The position numbers and the translations under genes were made by a program. The notes under the pieces are model-generated. The model saw only the letters and a list, made by a program, of their open reading frames with translations, did no database searches and was not told where the DNA came from. Positions 8,728-16,183 of a stretch of 64,000 bases of DNA are shown here, one piece after another. Every line of letters begins with the position of its first letter. Position 1 is the first letter of the stretch. The DNA is from Nocardia panacis (GTDB lineage Bacteria > Actinomycetota > Actinomycetes > Mycobacteriales > Mycobacteriaceae), in NCBI RefSeq assembly GCF_003598715.1, contig NZ_QZFU01000006.1, positions 278,737 to 342,736 of the forward strand, written 5' to 3'.

Positions 8728-9503
8728 TACGCCTGCTCCAACGCTTTCATCCGGTCCAGCACCGAATCGGCGGTCGGATCGCGCATCTCATCGACGATCC
8801 TGCCGTCGGCGAGGAAGACCACGCGATCGGCGAAACCCGCCGCGTGCGGCTCGTGGGTGACGATCACGACCGTCTGCCCGAATTCGTCCACGGCGGCGCG
8901 CAGGATGGTGAGCACCTCCTCCGAGGCGCGCGAATCCAGGTTGCCGGTGGGCTCGTCGCCGAAGATGATCTCCGGTTTGCCCGCCAGCGCCCGCGCGCAG
9001 GCGACGCGCTGCTGCTGGCCGCCCGATAGCTCGCTGGGCCGGTGGGTGAGCCGGTCGATCAGGCCGAGACGTTTGAGCACCGTGTCGAGCCAGTCCTGAT
9101 CGGGCTTGCGGCCCGCGATATCCAGCGGCAGCGTGATGTTCTCCAGCGCGGTCAGCGTCGGCACCAGGTTGAACGCCTGGAAGACAAAGCCGATCCGGTC
9201 CCGACGCAGCTTCGTCATCTGCTTGTCGGACAGGTCGGTGAGATCGGTCTCACCGATGCGCACCGTCCCCGAGGAGGCCGCGTCGAGTCCGGCCAGGCAG
9301 TGCATCAGCGTCGACTTGCCCGATCCCGAGGGACCCATGATCGCCGTGAACTCCCCTTTCGCGAATTCGACCGAGACGCCTGCCAGCGCCGCGACCTGTG
9401 TATCTCCTGATCCATAGACCTTGGTGAGGTCGATGGCGCGGGCCGCGGCGGGCTCGGTGCGCGTCGAATCTGCGGTGGGGACGCCCACGGCTTGGGAAGT
9501 CAT
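8727..9503 (-). CDS. ABC transporter ATP-binding protein, LolD/MacB type
   Basis: 258 residues. Walker A is GPSGSGKST (about residue 57), the signature LSGGQQQRVACARAL (about 160) and Walker B EIIFGDEPTGNLD (about 182), with an H-loop in VTHEPH. The GDEPTGNLD wording is characteristic of LolD/MacB-class ATPases that drive FtsX-type permeases. It is the first gene of the - strand operon that continues into the permease, NfeD and flotillin genes. The 112 bp upstream contain a degenerate tandem repeat but no clear promoter. Confidence 0.95.
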   Translation of the reverse strand: MTSQAVGVPTADSTRTEPAAARAIDLTKVYGSGDTQVAALAGVSVEFAKGEFTAIMGPSGSGKSTLMHCLAGLDAASSGTVRIGETDLTDLSDKQMTKLRRDRIGFVFQAFNLVPTLTALENITLPLDIAGRKPDQDWLDTVLKRLGLIDRLTHRPSELSGGQQQRVACARALAGKPEIIFGDEPTGNLDSRASEEVLTILRAAVDEFGQTVVIVTHEPHAAGFADRVVFLADGRIVDEMRDPTADSVLDRMKALEQA

Positions 9504-9564
9504 GCTGTCCAGTGTGTAGAGGATTGACCGTGCGCGCCATCGGGGAGGTCCCCGGCTTCGGGAC

Positions 9565-9627
9565 GATCCCGCTACCTCACCGGGATGGTCGCGCTACCCC
9601 ACGAGGATGGTCGCGCTACTTCGCGGG
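9565..9627. repeat. degenerate 22-bp tandem repeat
   Basis: Three head-to-tail units share the core gatggtcgcgctac: 9565-9583 (three bases shorter), 9584-9605 and 9606-9627, with a weaker fourth start at 9628. The array fills the gap between the ABC operon start and the MarR gene. The MarR stop codon (9616-9618) lies inside the third unit. Confidence 0.7.
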
Positions 9628-10062
9628 GATGGCCGCGGCGCCCCTGGTGTCGTGCAATCGGTCCACGAAGGCGTCCAGGGTGCGCGTCATGCGGGAGCGG
9701 TCCGCGCCGAACGCGTCGAGTCCGGATTCGGCCAGGGTCCGATTCATCACCTGGTAGGCGAGTAGGCCGCGCCGGGTCGGGAAGACCAGCACCCGGCGGC
9801 GATCGGCCTCGTCCACCCGGCGGTGCACCAGATTGTCGGAGATCATGCCGTCGATGAGCCGGGTGAGGCTCGCGCCCGCCAGCAGGGTGGCCTCGGTGAG
9901 TTGGGTCATCGAGCGGCCCGCGCCGTCGGCTACCGCGGAAAGGACGTGCCAGCGGCCGACAGAGTGTTCCCCCGTACAGGTCGCGATGGCCCGGTCCAGC
10001 TCCTGCGATGCGCGACGCACGGATCGCGCCAGTTCTACGAGCGCGGTGCTATCGTCGTCCAC
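9616..10062 (-). CDS. MarR-family transcriptional regulator
   Basis: 148 residues with the MarR layout: an N-terminal helix, then a winged helix-turn-helix. The recognition region reads SMTQLTEATLLAGASLTRLIDGM (about residues 54-76). A wing with DRRRVLVFPTRRG follows near 100-112, and a C-terminal dimerisation helix closes the protein. The DRR...T..G wing signature is strongly diagnostic. It is divergent from the AmiC-like binding-protein gene across 68 bp and may regulate it, itself, or the ABC operon downstream. The ligand is unknown. Confidence 0.9.
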   Translation of the reverse strand: MDDDSTALVELARSVRRASQELDRAIATCTGEHSVGRWHVLSAVADGAGRSMTQLTEATLLAGASLTRLIDGMISDNLVHRRVDEADRRRVLVFPTRRGLLAYQVMNRTLAESGLDAFGADRSRMTRTLDAFVDRLHDTRGAAAIPAK

Positions 10063-10130
10063 CTGAGCACACTATATCGACTGCGCCGTATGAGAAAGAT
10101 TCGGACGGAAATATACGGTGGTGATCAACG

Positions 10131-11207
10131 TTGGGGCCGCACGCATTTCGTAGCCGAGACACGGTCGACCTGGCCCTGGTAGTGCCACTGAGCGGGCCGG
10201 CCGGTATGTTCGGCCCGTCCTGCGAAGCCTGCGCCGACCTGGCGATCGGCGATATCAATGCCGCAGGCGGCATCCTCGACCGCGAGGTCCGCCTGCATCC
10301 GGTGGACGCGGGCGCGCCACTGCCCGTCATCGCCGCACAGATCGACCGCATGGTCTCCCTCGGACAGGTGGACGGTGTCCTCGGCTGGCATCTTTCCAAC
10401 GCGCGCAAGGTGATCACGCCGCGCACGGCGCATCGGGTGCCCTATATCTACACCACCTTCTACGAGGGCGGCGAGAATGCCGACGGCGTCTACATGGTCG
10501 GCGAAACCCCTGAGCACCAACTGTTTCCGGCACTGCGCTGGCTGCGCGCGGAGTACGGCGTGCGCCGCTGGGCCGTGGTCGGCAACGACTATGTGTGGCC
10601 CCGCGAAACGGCCCGGGCGACAAGGGAATTCACCCTTTCCGCCGGACTCGACGTGGTGGGCGAGATCTTCCTGCCGCTGGGTGGGCGCGATTTCGGTGCG
10701 GCGCTGGAGATGATCCGGAACTCCTCGGCGCAGGGCGTGCTGCTGTTCCTGGTCGGCGCGGACTGCGCGGCCTTCAATCGCGCCTTCGCCCGCTCGGGTC
10801 TGGACGAGCGGCGGCTGCGCTTGAGCATGATGATCGGCGAGGACGTCCTCTACGCGGGCGGCCCCGAGAGCACCCGCGGATTGTTCACCGCCAGCGGCTA
10901 TTTCGAGAGTCTGGTATCGACCGCCGGGATGGATTTCGGGGCGCGTTACCTGCGCGAATTCGGTCCGGCCGCGCCCGCGCTGAACAATATCGGCGAATCC
11001 TGCTATGAGGGGCTGCTGCTGTTCGCCGCGCTGGCGCAGGCCGCGCGCAGCCTGGATCTGGCGGCCATCGAGCGCGGCGCCGGGCTGGTGAGCTACGGCG
11101 GACCGCGCGGCGAGGTGAAGGTGCGCGGCGCGCACACCACCCAGCCGGTGTATCTGGCGGGCGCGGACGACCTCGAGTTCAGCGTGCGCGCCGAACTGTC
11201 TTCGTAA
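10131..11207 (+). CDS. AmiC/FmdD/UrtA-like amide or urea binding protein, apparently not exported
   Basis: 358 residues in the frame opening at TTG 10131 (a TGA in frame at 10122 limits the start). The fold is a type I periplasmic-binding protein: a VVPLSGPAGMFGPS opening, an INAAGGILDREV helix, YTTFYEGGE and a long two-lobe body. This resembles AmiC (amide sensor) and UrtA/FmdD (amide/urea ABC binding protein). No signal peptide or lipobox precedes the domain and no ABC membrane genes are nearby, so a cytoplasmic sensor role like AmiC is plausible. It is followed by fmdB-like and formamidase genes. Confidence 0.75.
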   Translation: MGPHAFRSRDTVDLALVVPLSGPAGMFGPSCEACADLAIGDINAAGGILDREVRLHPVDAGAPLPVIAAQIDRMVSLGQVDGVLGWHLSNARKVITPRTAHRVPYIYTTFYEGGENADGVYMVGETPEHQLFPALRWLRAEYGVRRWAVVGNDYVWPRETARATREFTLSAGLDVVGEIFLPLGGRDFGAALEMIRNSSAQGVLLFLVGADCAAFNRAFARSGLDERRLRLSMMIGEDVLYAGGPESTRGLFTASGYFESLVSTAGMDFGARYLREFGPAAPALNNIGESCYEGLLLFAALAQAARSLDLAAIERGAGLVSYGGPRGEVKVRGAHTTQPVYLAGADDLEFSVRAELSS

Positions 11208-11302
11208 TCCGAAATTTACCCCTCGGATTTGCCACGGGAATGCCCACCGCTTTGTATCGTCTCCGTACGGAATATGCCCGGTCGAAAACATTGAGGTGCG
11301 AT

Positions 11303-11581
11303 GTGCCCACCTACCACTTCCGCTGCGAAGGTTGCGGCAGCTTCGAGGCCGGCTACGCCATGGCCGAGGTCCCGGCCACCGCACCATGCCCGACCTGCGC
11401 GGGCGCGAGCCGACGCGGCTTCGGCGGCGGCGCGCTGCTGCATACCGGATCGGCCGCGTCCCGATTGCTGGAGGCCACCGCGCGCACCGCGAGCGAACCG
11501 CGGGTGGTGAACGCGCCGCCACCCGGTCGCGGCACACCGGTCACCCGAAATCCGCTGCACCGCAAACTTCCCCGTCCCTGA
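11303..11581 (+). CDS. FmdB-family zinc-ribbon protein
   Basis: 92 residues starting at GTG 11303, chosen because FmdB proteins begin MPTYxFRCxxCG and a GAGG site lies just upstream. The N-terminal zinc ribbon has two Cys pairs (CEGCG near residue 9 and CPTCAG near 32). The tail is Gly/Ala/Arg rich and disordered. FmdB proteins are encoded beside formamidase (FmdA) genes and were proposed to be regulators. The formamidase gene starts 21 bp downstream, which matches. Confidence 0.87.
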   Translation: MPTYHFRCEGCGSFEAGYAMAEVPATAPCPTCAGASRRGFGGGALLHTGSAASRLLEATARTASEPRVVNAPPPGRGTPVTRNPLHRKLPRP

Positions 11582-11602
11582 TCGAGGAAAGAAGAAAGAT
11601 CC

Positions 11603-12856
11603 ATGCCAGAACTGCTGTATCCGCTCGACTCCACCAAGCGGTTCACCGAGCAGAAGCTAGTCGGTCACAACCGCTGGCATCCCGATATCCCCCCGGCGGT
11701 CACCGTCAAGCCGGGCGCCGAATTCCGCGTGCACGTCCGCGAATGGTTCGACGGCGCGATCCACAATGACGATTCGGCCGAGGACGTGCTCAACGCACCG
11801 CTGAGCACCGTCCACTGCCTGTCCGGCCCCTTCGCCATCGAAGGTGCGCGCCCCGGCGACCTGCTCATCGTCGACATCCTCGATATCGGTCCGATTCCGC
11901 AGGAGGACTCCGGCCCGCTGGCCGGACAGGGCTGGGGCTACACCGGCATCTTCCCCACCGACAATGGCGGCGGCTTCCTCACCGAACACTTCCCGGACGC
12001 CTACAAGGCCATCTGGGACTTCAGCGGACACACCACCACCTCGCGCCACATTCCCGGCGTGAAGTTCACCGGGATGACCCATCCCGGTCTGATGGGCACC
12101 GCGCCCTCCCACGCCCTGCTGAACAAGTGGAACACCAGGGAAGCCGCGCTCATCGCGACCGACCCGCAGCGGGTGCCGCCGCTGGCGCTGCCCCCGGAAC
12201 CGCGCGACGCCATCCTCGGCACACTGACCGGCACGGATTTCGATCGGGTCGCGGCCACCGCCGCCCGCACCGCGCCGCCGCGCGAGAACGGCGGCAACCA
12301 GGACATCAAGAATTTCACCAGGGGCAGCCGCGTCTTCTACCCGGTCTTCGTCGACGGGGCCAATCTCTCGGTCGGCGACCTGCACTTCTCGCAGGGCGAC
12401 GGCGAGATCACCTTCTGCGGGGCCATCGAGATGGGCGGCTTCATCGACCTGCGGGTCGACCTGATCAAGAACGGAATGGAGCTCTACGGCGTCTCGGAGA
12501 ACGCCCTCTTCATGCCCGGCAACGAGGGACCCAATTACACCGAGTACCTGGCATTCTCGGGCACCTCGGTAACCCTGTCGGGCGAGCAGCGCTACCTGGA
12601 TTCGCAACTGTCGTTCGAGCGGGCCTGCCTGCACGCCATCGACTACCTCAGCAAATTCGGCTACAGCCGCGAACAGGCATACCTGCTGCTCGGGGCCGCA
12701 CCCATCGAGGGCCGCTTCTCCGGCGTCGTCGATATCCCGAATTCCTGTGCCACCGTGTACATCCCGACCGCGATCTTCGATTTCCCGATCGCACCCACCG
12801 CGGCCGGACCGGTCCGCATCGATCCGGGCGCGGGCGCGCCGCACGCCGCACGCTGA
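11603..12856 (+). CDS. fmdA: formamidase/acetamidase
   Basis: 417 residues spanning a full acetamidase/formamidase fold, which hydrolyses short-chain amides to the acid and ammonia. Family landmarks include the N-terminal KLVGHNRWHPDIPP, GPFAIEGARPGDLL near 80, GMTHPGLMGTAPSH near 155, and a C-terminal ACLHAIDYLSKFGYS segment. Start ATG 11603 follows a GAAAGAAGAAAG purine stretch. With the binding protein and FmdB it forms an amide-utilisation module supplying nitrogen. The gene ends just before a strong hairpin. Confidence 0.93.
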   Translation: MPELLYPLDSTKRFTEQKLVGHNRWHPDIPPAVTVKPGAEFRVHVREWFDGAIHNDDSAEDVLNAPLSTVHCLSGPFAIEGARPGDLLIVDILDIGPIPQEDSGPLAGQGWGYTGIFPTDNGGGFLTEHFPDAYKAIWDFSGHTTTSRHIPGVKFTGMTHPGLMGTAPSHALLNKWNTREAALIATDPQRVPPLALPPEPRDAILGTLTGTDFDRVAATAARTAPPRENGGNQDIKNFTRGSRVFYPVFVDGANLSVGDLHFSQGDGEITFCGAIEMGGFIDLRVDLIKNGMELYGVSENALFMPGNEGPNYTEYLAFSGTSVTLSGEQRYLDSQLSFERACLHAIDYLSKFGYSREQAYLLLGAAPIEGRFSGVVDIPNSCATVYIPTAIFDFPIAPTAAGPVRIDPGAGAPHAAR

Positions 12857-12866
12857 TCCGAGAAGG

Positions 12867-12899
12867 CCGATCCCCCTTCGGATTCCGAAGGGGGATCGG
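12867..12899. terminator. bidirectional terminator hairpin after fmdA
   Basis: A perfect 15-bp stem, ccgatcccccttcgg (12867-12881) with its complement at 12885-12899, encloses a 3-nt loop. It sits between the convergent ends of the formamidase gene (12856) and the lyase gene (12913). There is no long U-tract, so it may act as a transcript-end stabiliser. Confidence 0.8.
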
Positions 12900-12912
12900 T
12901 GCCAGACAGCGC

Positions 12913-13833
12913 CTAGTCCCGGATCACCCATTCGAAGGCTTCGGCCTTGGACCTGGCGCCCTCGGCGGCACGCGAACGATTCGGTTCGCCCAAATCGGCC
13001 AGCAGTGCCTCGGACTCGCGCACCAAATCGGCGAGCACGCCGGGCGGGCACCAGTCCGGCCGGGTAGCGAACAGGATGTCCTCGGTGGCGGTATTGCCGC
13101 TCGCGCCGGGCGCGAACGGGCAGCCGCCCAGCCCGCCGAGCGAGCCGTCCACCATCTCCGCGCCCGCTGCGACGGCGGCCAGGGTGTTGGCCACACCCAT
13201 ACCCCAGGTGTCGTGACCGTGGAAGACGATGCGGCGCGGCGGCGTTCGCTCCCGCACCGCCGCGACCAGCGCGCCGACCTGGACCGGATGGGCCTGGCCG
13301 AGCGTGTCGGCGAGCACGATATCGGCCGCGCCCTCGGTGCGCGGATCATTCGCGATCGCCAACACCCGCTCCGGAGCCACCGGGCCGTCGAACGGGCAGG
13401 TGAAACTGGTGGCCAGGCAGAGCTGAATGGCGCCGCCCGCCGCCCGCGCCACCCGAATCGCCTCGGGCATCGCGGCCACGCTCTGCTCGGCGGTGCGACC
13501 GATATTGGCCAGGTTGTGCGGATCCGAAACCGACAAGCAGTACTGGAAATTCCGCACACCGGCCGCCGCCGCCCGCTCGACATGGCGCGGCGTGGCCACC
13601 CACACCCAGCAGCGCGCCAACTCCTCCGGCGTCAACTCCGCGACGACCTCCATGGTGTTGGCCATGGGCGGCACCAGATCCGGCCGGGCCATGGACCCGA
13701 TCTCCAGCGCGGGCACACCCAGCGCGAGCAGGCGACGCACCAGACGCACCTTCGCCGCCGTCGGCAGCGGCTTCCCGGTCAGCTGCAAGCCGTCGCGCAG
13801 CGTCACATCGCGCAGCAGGACCGCCCCGGTCAC
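12913..13833 (-). CDS. HMG-CoA-lyase-like DRE-TIM carbon-carbon lyase
   Basis: 306 residues from GTG 13833, giving an N-terminus just ahead of the RDVTLRDGLQ metal-binding motif. Other DRE-TIM landmarks are GHDTWGMG (about residue 215) and GGLGGCPFAPGASGN (about 240), which carries the catalytic Cys of HMG-CoA lyases. The enzyme should cleave a 3-hydroxy-3-methylacyl-CoA to acetyl-CoA plus a keto product. HMG-CoA, citramalyl-CoA and related CoA esters are all possible. Its GTG overlaps the preceding small ORF stop (GTGA). A CaiB-type CoA-transferase lies one gene upstream and could make the CoA ester. Confidence 0.88.
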   Translation of the reverse strand: MTGAVLLRDVTLRDGLQLTGKPLPTAAKVRLVRRLLALGVPALEIGSMARPDLVPPMANTMEVVAELTPEELARCWVWVATPRHVERAAAAGVRNFQYCLSVSDPHNLANIGRTAEQSVAAMPEAIRVARAAGGAIQLCLATSFTCPFDGPVAPERVLAIANDPRTEGAADIVLADTLGQAHPVQVGALVAAVRERTPPRRIVFHGHDTWGMGVANTLAAVAAGAEMVDGSLGGLGGCPFAPGASGNTATEDILFATRPDWCPPGVLADLVRESEALLADLGEPNRSRAAEGARSKAEAFEWVIRD

Positions 13834-14024
13834 GATCGATCCTCGCGGGCCGGACCCAGCGTCCGACGATCCGCACCGGGCTCCGACGGCACGCACATCA
13901 CCCCGCCCCACGGCTTCTCGTGTCCGCCCGCCGGATTCGGATGCACCGTGGGACGCACGTGCCCTGGCGCGCGCACCTCCCACACGCTGCGTCCCGCAGG
14001 CCTACGACGCACCCGCCGCCTCAT
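13830..14024 (-). CDS. 64-aa hypothetical protein coupled at both ends
   Basis: ATG 14024 overlaps the CoA-transferase stop (ATGA), and its own TGA overlaps the GTG of the lyase (GTGA). The frame thus exactly bridges two enzyme genes, which is strong architectural evidence that it is translated. The peptide starts with an Arg-rich stretch and continues through WEVRAPGHVRP, GGHEKPWGGVMC and a polar tail. I recognise no family. About three quarters of third codon positions are G or C, somewhat lower than neighbours. It could be a subunit or chaperone of the flanking enzymes, or merely a linker ORF. Confidence 0.55.
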   Translation of the reverse strand: MRRRVRRRPAGRSVWEVRAPGHVRPTVHPNPAGGHEKPWGGVMCVPSEPGADRRTLGPAREDRS

Positions 14025-15235
14025 CGGGCCTCCAATGCGTCGATCTCGCGCTCGCTCATGCCGAGGAGTTCCCCGAGCACCTCCCGAGTATGTGCGCCGA
14101 GATCCGGGCCGAGGGTGCGGATCGGCAGCGACTGTCCGCCCAGCACCGGGACGATGCCGGGAAAACCGACCGTCTTCGGTTGCGCCGCACCGGTATCCAC
14201 CGGGAACTGCTGAATCATATTGCGCGCCAGATACTGTTCGTCGGTCACGATATCGGCGGCCTTGTAGATGGGTCCGCACGGAATCCCGGCCGCGTCCAAC
14301 AGTTTCAGCGCCTCGTCGCGGGTGTGGCGCGCGGTCCACTCGCCGATCGCGGCATCGAGCCGGTCGCGATGCTTCCAGCGACCCGCGTTGTCGGCCAGTT
14401 CCGGATCGGCCCCCAGATCCGGTCTGCCGATGACCTCCATATAGCGCTGGAAGATGGCATCGGCATTGCCGCCGATGACGATGCTCGCCCTATCGCTACA
14501 CAGGTAGGAGTTGCTCGGCGCGATCCCCTCCACCCGCCCGCCGACCCGTTCGCGTTCGACACCGTAGGCAAGATAGTCGGGCACCAGCGATTCCATGACC
14601 GACAGGATCGCCTCGTTCAGCGCCACATCGATCACCCGCTCCGAGAGCGGAACACTCGCCTTACCGACGCGCTCGCGCCGGAACAGCGCCATCACCGTGC
14701 CGAACGCGGCGTAGATACCCGCGATGGAATCGCCGATGGAGACCCCGGTGCGCACCGGAGGACGATCCGGATCGCCGACCAGTTCGCGCAGTCCGCCCAC
14801 CGCCTCGGCCACCGCCGCGAAACCGGGCCGCTCGGCCATCGGACCCGTCTGCCCGTAGGCCGAGATGCGGGTGATCACCAGATCCGGGTTGACCGCCGTG
14901 AGCTCCTCGGGACCCAGCCCCCACTTCTCGAGGATGCCGGGCCGGAAATTCTCCAGCAGCACATCGCAGTGCCGGACCAGGTCGAGCACGATCCGCCTGC
15001 CCGCCTCGGTGCGCAGATCCAGCGTGATCGACTTCTTGTTCCTATTGATGGTGCGATAGAGCATGGAGGTATCGCCTCCGTAGAGCCGCCAGTTGCGTAA
15101 CTCGTCACCCGCGCCCGGACGCTCCACCTTGATCACCTCGGCCCCGAAATCGCCGAGCATGCGCCCGGCGGTCGGCGCGGCGATGTAGTTGCCGAGTTCC
15201 AGGACGCGCACGCCGTCCAGCGGCCGAATACTCAT
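14021..15235 (-). CDS. CaiB/BaiF (class III) CoA-transferase
   Basis: 404 residues from ATG 15235 (a GTG at 15241 would add two). The N-terminus LDGVRVLELGNYIAAPTAGR followed by LGDFGAEVIKVERPGAGD is the classic class III signature. A catalytic-Asp-type segment NPDLVITRISAYGQTGP lies near 125. These enzymes move CoA between carboxylic acids. The gene is the first of three overlapping - strand genes ending in an HMG-CoA-lyase-like enzyme, suggesting activation of a hydroxy-dicarboxylic acid before cleavage. The substrate is not readable from sequence. Confidence 0.92.
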   Translation of the reverse strand: MSIRPLDGVRVLELGNYIAAPTAGRMLGDFGAEVIKVERPGAGDELRNWRLYGGDTSMLYRTINRNKKSITLDLRTEAGRRIVLDLVRHCDVLLENFRPGILEKWGLGPEELTAVNPDLVITRISAYGQTGPMAERPGFAAVAEAVGGLRELVGDPDRPPVRTGVSIGDSIAGIYAAFGTVMALFRRERVGKASVPLSERVIDVALNEAILSVMESLVPDYLAYGVERERVGGRVEGIAPSNSYLCSDRASIVIGGNADAIFQRYMEVIGRPDLGADPELADNAGRWKHRDRLDAAIGEWTARHTRDEALKLLDAAGIPCGPIYKAADIVTDEQYLARNMIQQFPVDTGAAQPKTVGFPGIVPVLGGQSLPIRTLGPDLGAHTREVLGELLGMSEREIDALEAR

Positions 15236-15288
15236 GGCCACCAGTGTGGACCATCCGGCCCACTCGACTCAGCCGAGGCCCACACCGC

Positions 15289-16059
15289 TCAGCCGAGGTG
15301 TTCGCGCAGGTAGGCCAGATCCGCGGCGACCCCGTCGGCCGGGGTCTCCAGCACCACCGGCGCGTCCGCCGTGCGGCAGACCTCGGCCAGCAACTGCGGG
15401 TCGATGGTGCCGTCGGCGAAATTGGCGTGCCGGTCGGCGCCGGAATCGAATTCGTCGCGCGAGGAGTTCAGGTGCACCAGATCGATGCGGCCGGTGATGG
15501 CGCGGATCCGCGCCACCACGCCGACCAGGTCCTCACCGCCCGCCCAGGCGTGGCAGGTGTCCAGGCAAAAGCCCGCGCCGAATTCGCCGACCGCGTCCCA
15601 GAGCCGGGCGATGGCATCGAAATGCCGCGCCATGGCATGGTTTCCGCCCGCCGTGTTCTCGATCAGGATGGGCACGGCGAATCCGCCCTTGTCCTGCTGA
15701 CGCTCGAACAGCTTGCGCCAGTTGTCGATTCCGGTCTCGATCTCGGCGTCGGAACGGACATGCCCGCCGTGCACCACCAGACCGAACGCACCCAACTCGG
15801 CGGCGGCCAGCGCCTGCTGGGCCACCGCGTTGCGCGAGGGCATGCGCAGCCGATTGTTCAGACTCGCCACATTGATTTGATAGGAGGAATGCACCACCAC
15901 ATCGATCGGGCTGGCCAGGATCTCGGCGGCGCGCGGATGCGGCTCGGGTTTGTCCCAGCTCTGCGGATCGACCACGAACATCTGGATGACCTCGGCACCG
16001 AGTTGCTCGCCGAAGCCGATGGGATCACCGTCGAGCCGGGTGTGTGCTCCGATCTTCAT
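15289..16059 (-). CDS. nfo: deoxyribonuclease IV (AP endonuclease, Nfo/EndoIV)
   Basis: 256 residues from ATG 16059, giving the canonical MKIGAH N-terminus; longer readings add sequence that does not fit the family. Zinc-ligand segments of endonuclease IV are present: VVHSSYQIN, LVVHGGH, PILIENTAGG, FCLDTCHAWA, RIDLVHLNSSRDEFDSGADRH and a late VLETP. The enzyme incises DNA 5' of abasic sites in base-excision repair. It is a single gene facing away from the kinase gene. Confidence 0.93.
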   Translation of the reverse strand: MKIGAHTRLDGDPIGFGEQLGAEVIQMFVVDPQSWDKPEPHPRAAEILASPIDVVVHSSYQINVASLNNRLRMPSRNAVAQQALAAAELGAFGLVVHGGHVRSDAEIETGIDNWRKLFERQQDKGGFAVPILIENTAGGNHAMARHFDAIARLWDAVGEFGAGFCLDTCHAWAGGEDLVGVVARIRAITGRIDLVHLNSSRDEFDSGADRHANFADGTIDPQLLAEVCRTADAPVVLETPADGVAADLAYLREHLG

Positions 16060-16183
16060 GCCGGTCAGCGTAGCCCCGACCCCTGACGCCCCTGCCGCGG
16101 CGGCTGCTATGGTTTGCCATAGTTCGAGCGGTCGATGGGTCGATGGGTCGATTGGGGCTCGACCGCGGCGGGAAGTGGGGAAC

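Noticed and set aside
12127..14433. 768-codon + strand open frame across formamidase, the hairpin and the lyase gene
   Set aside because: It overlaps recognised genes on both strands and crosses a terminator; composition is Arg/Gly-rich shadow sequence.
15950..16183. N-terminal extension of the Ser/Thr kinase
   Set aside because: The kinase glycine loop sits directly after ATG 16184, which has a good ribosome site; upstream codons overlap the endonuclease IV gene on the other strand.
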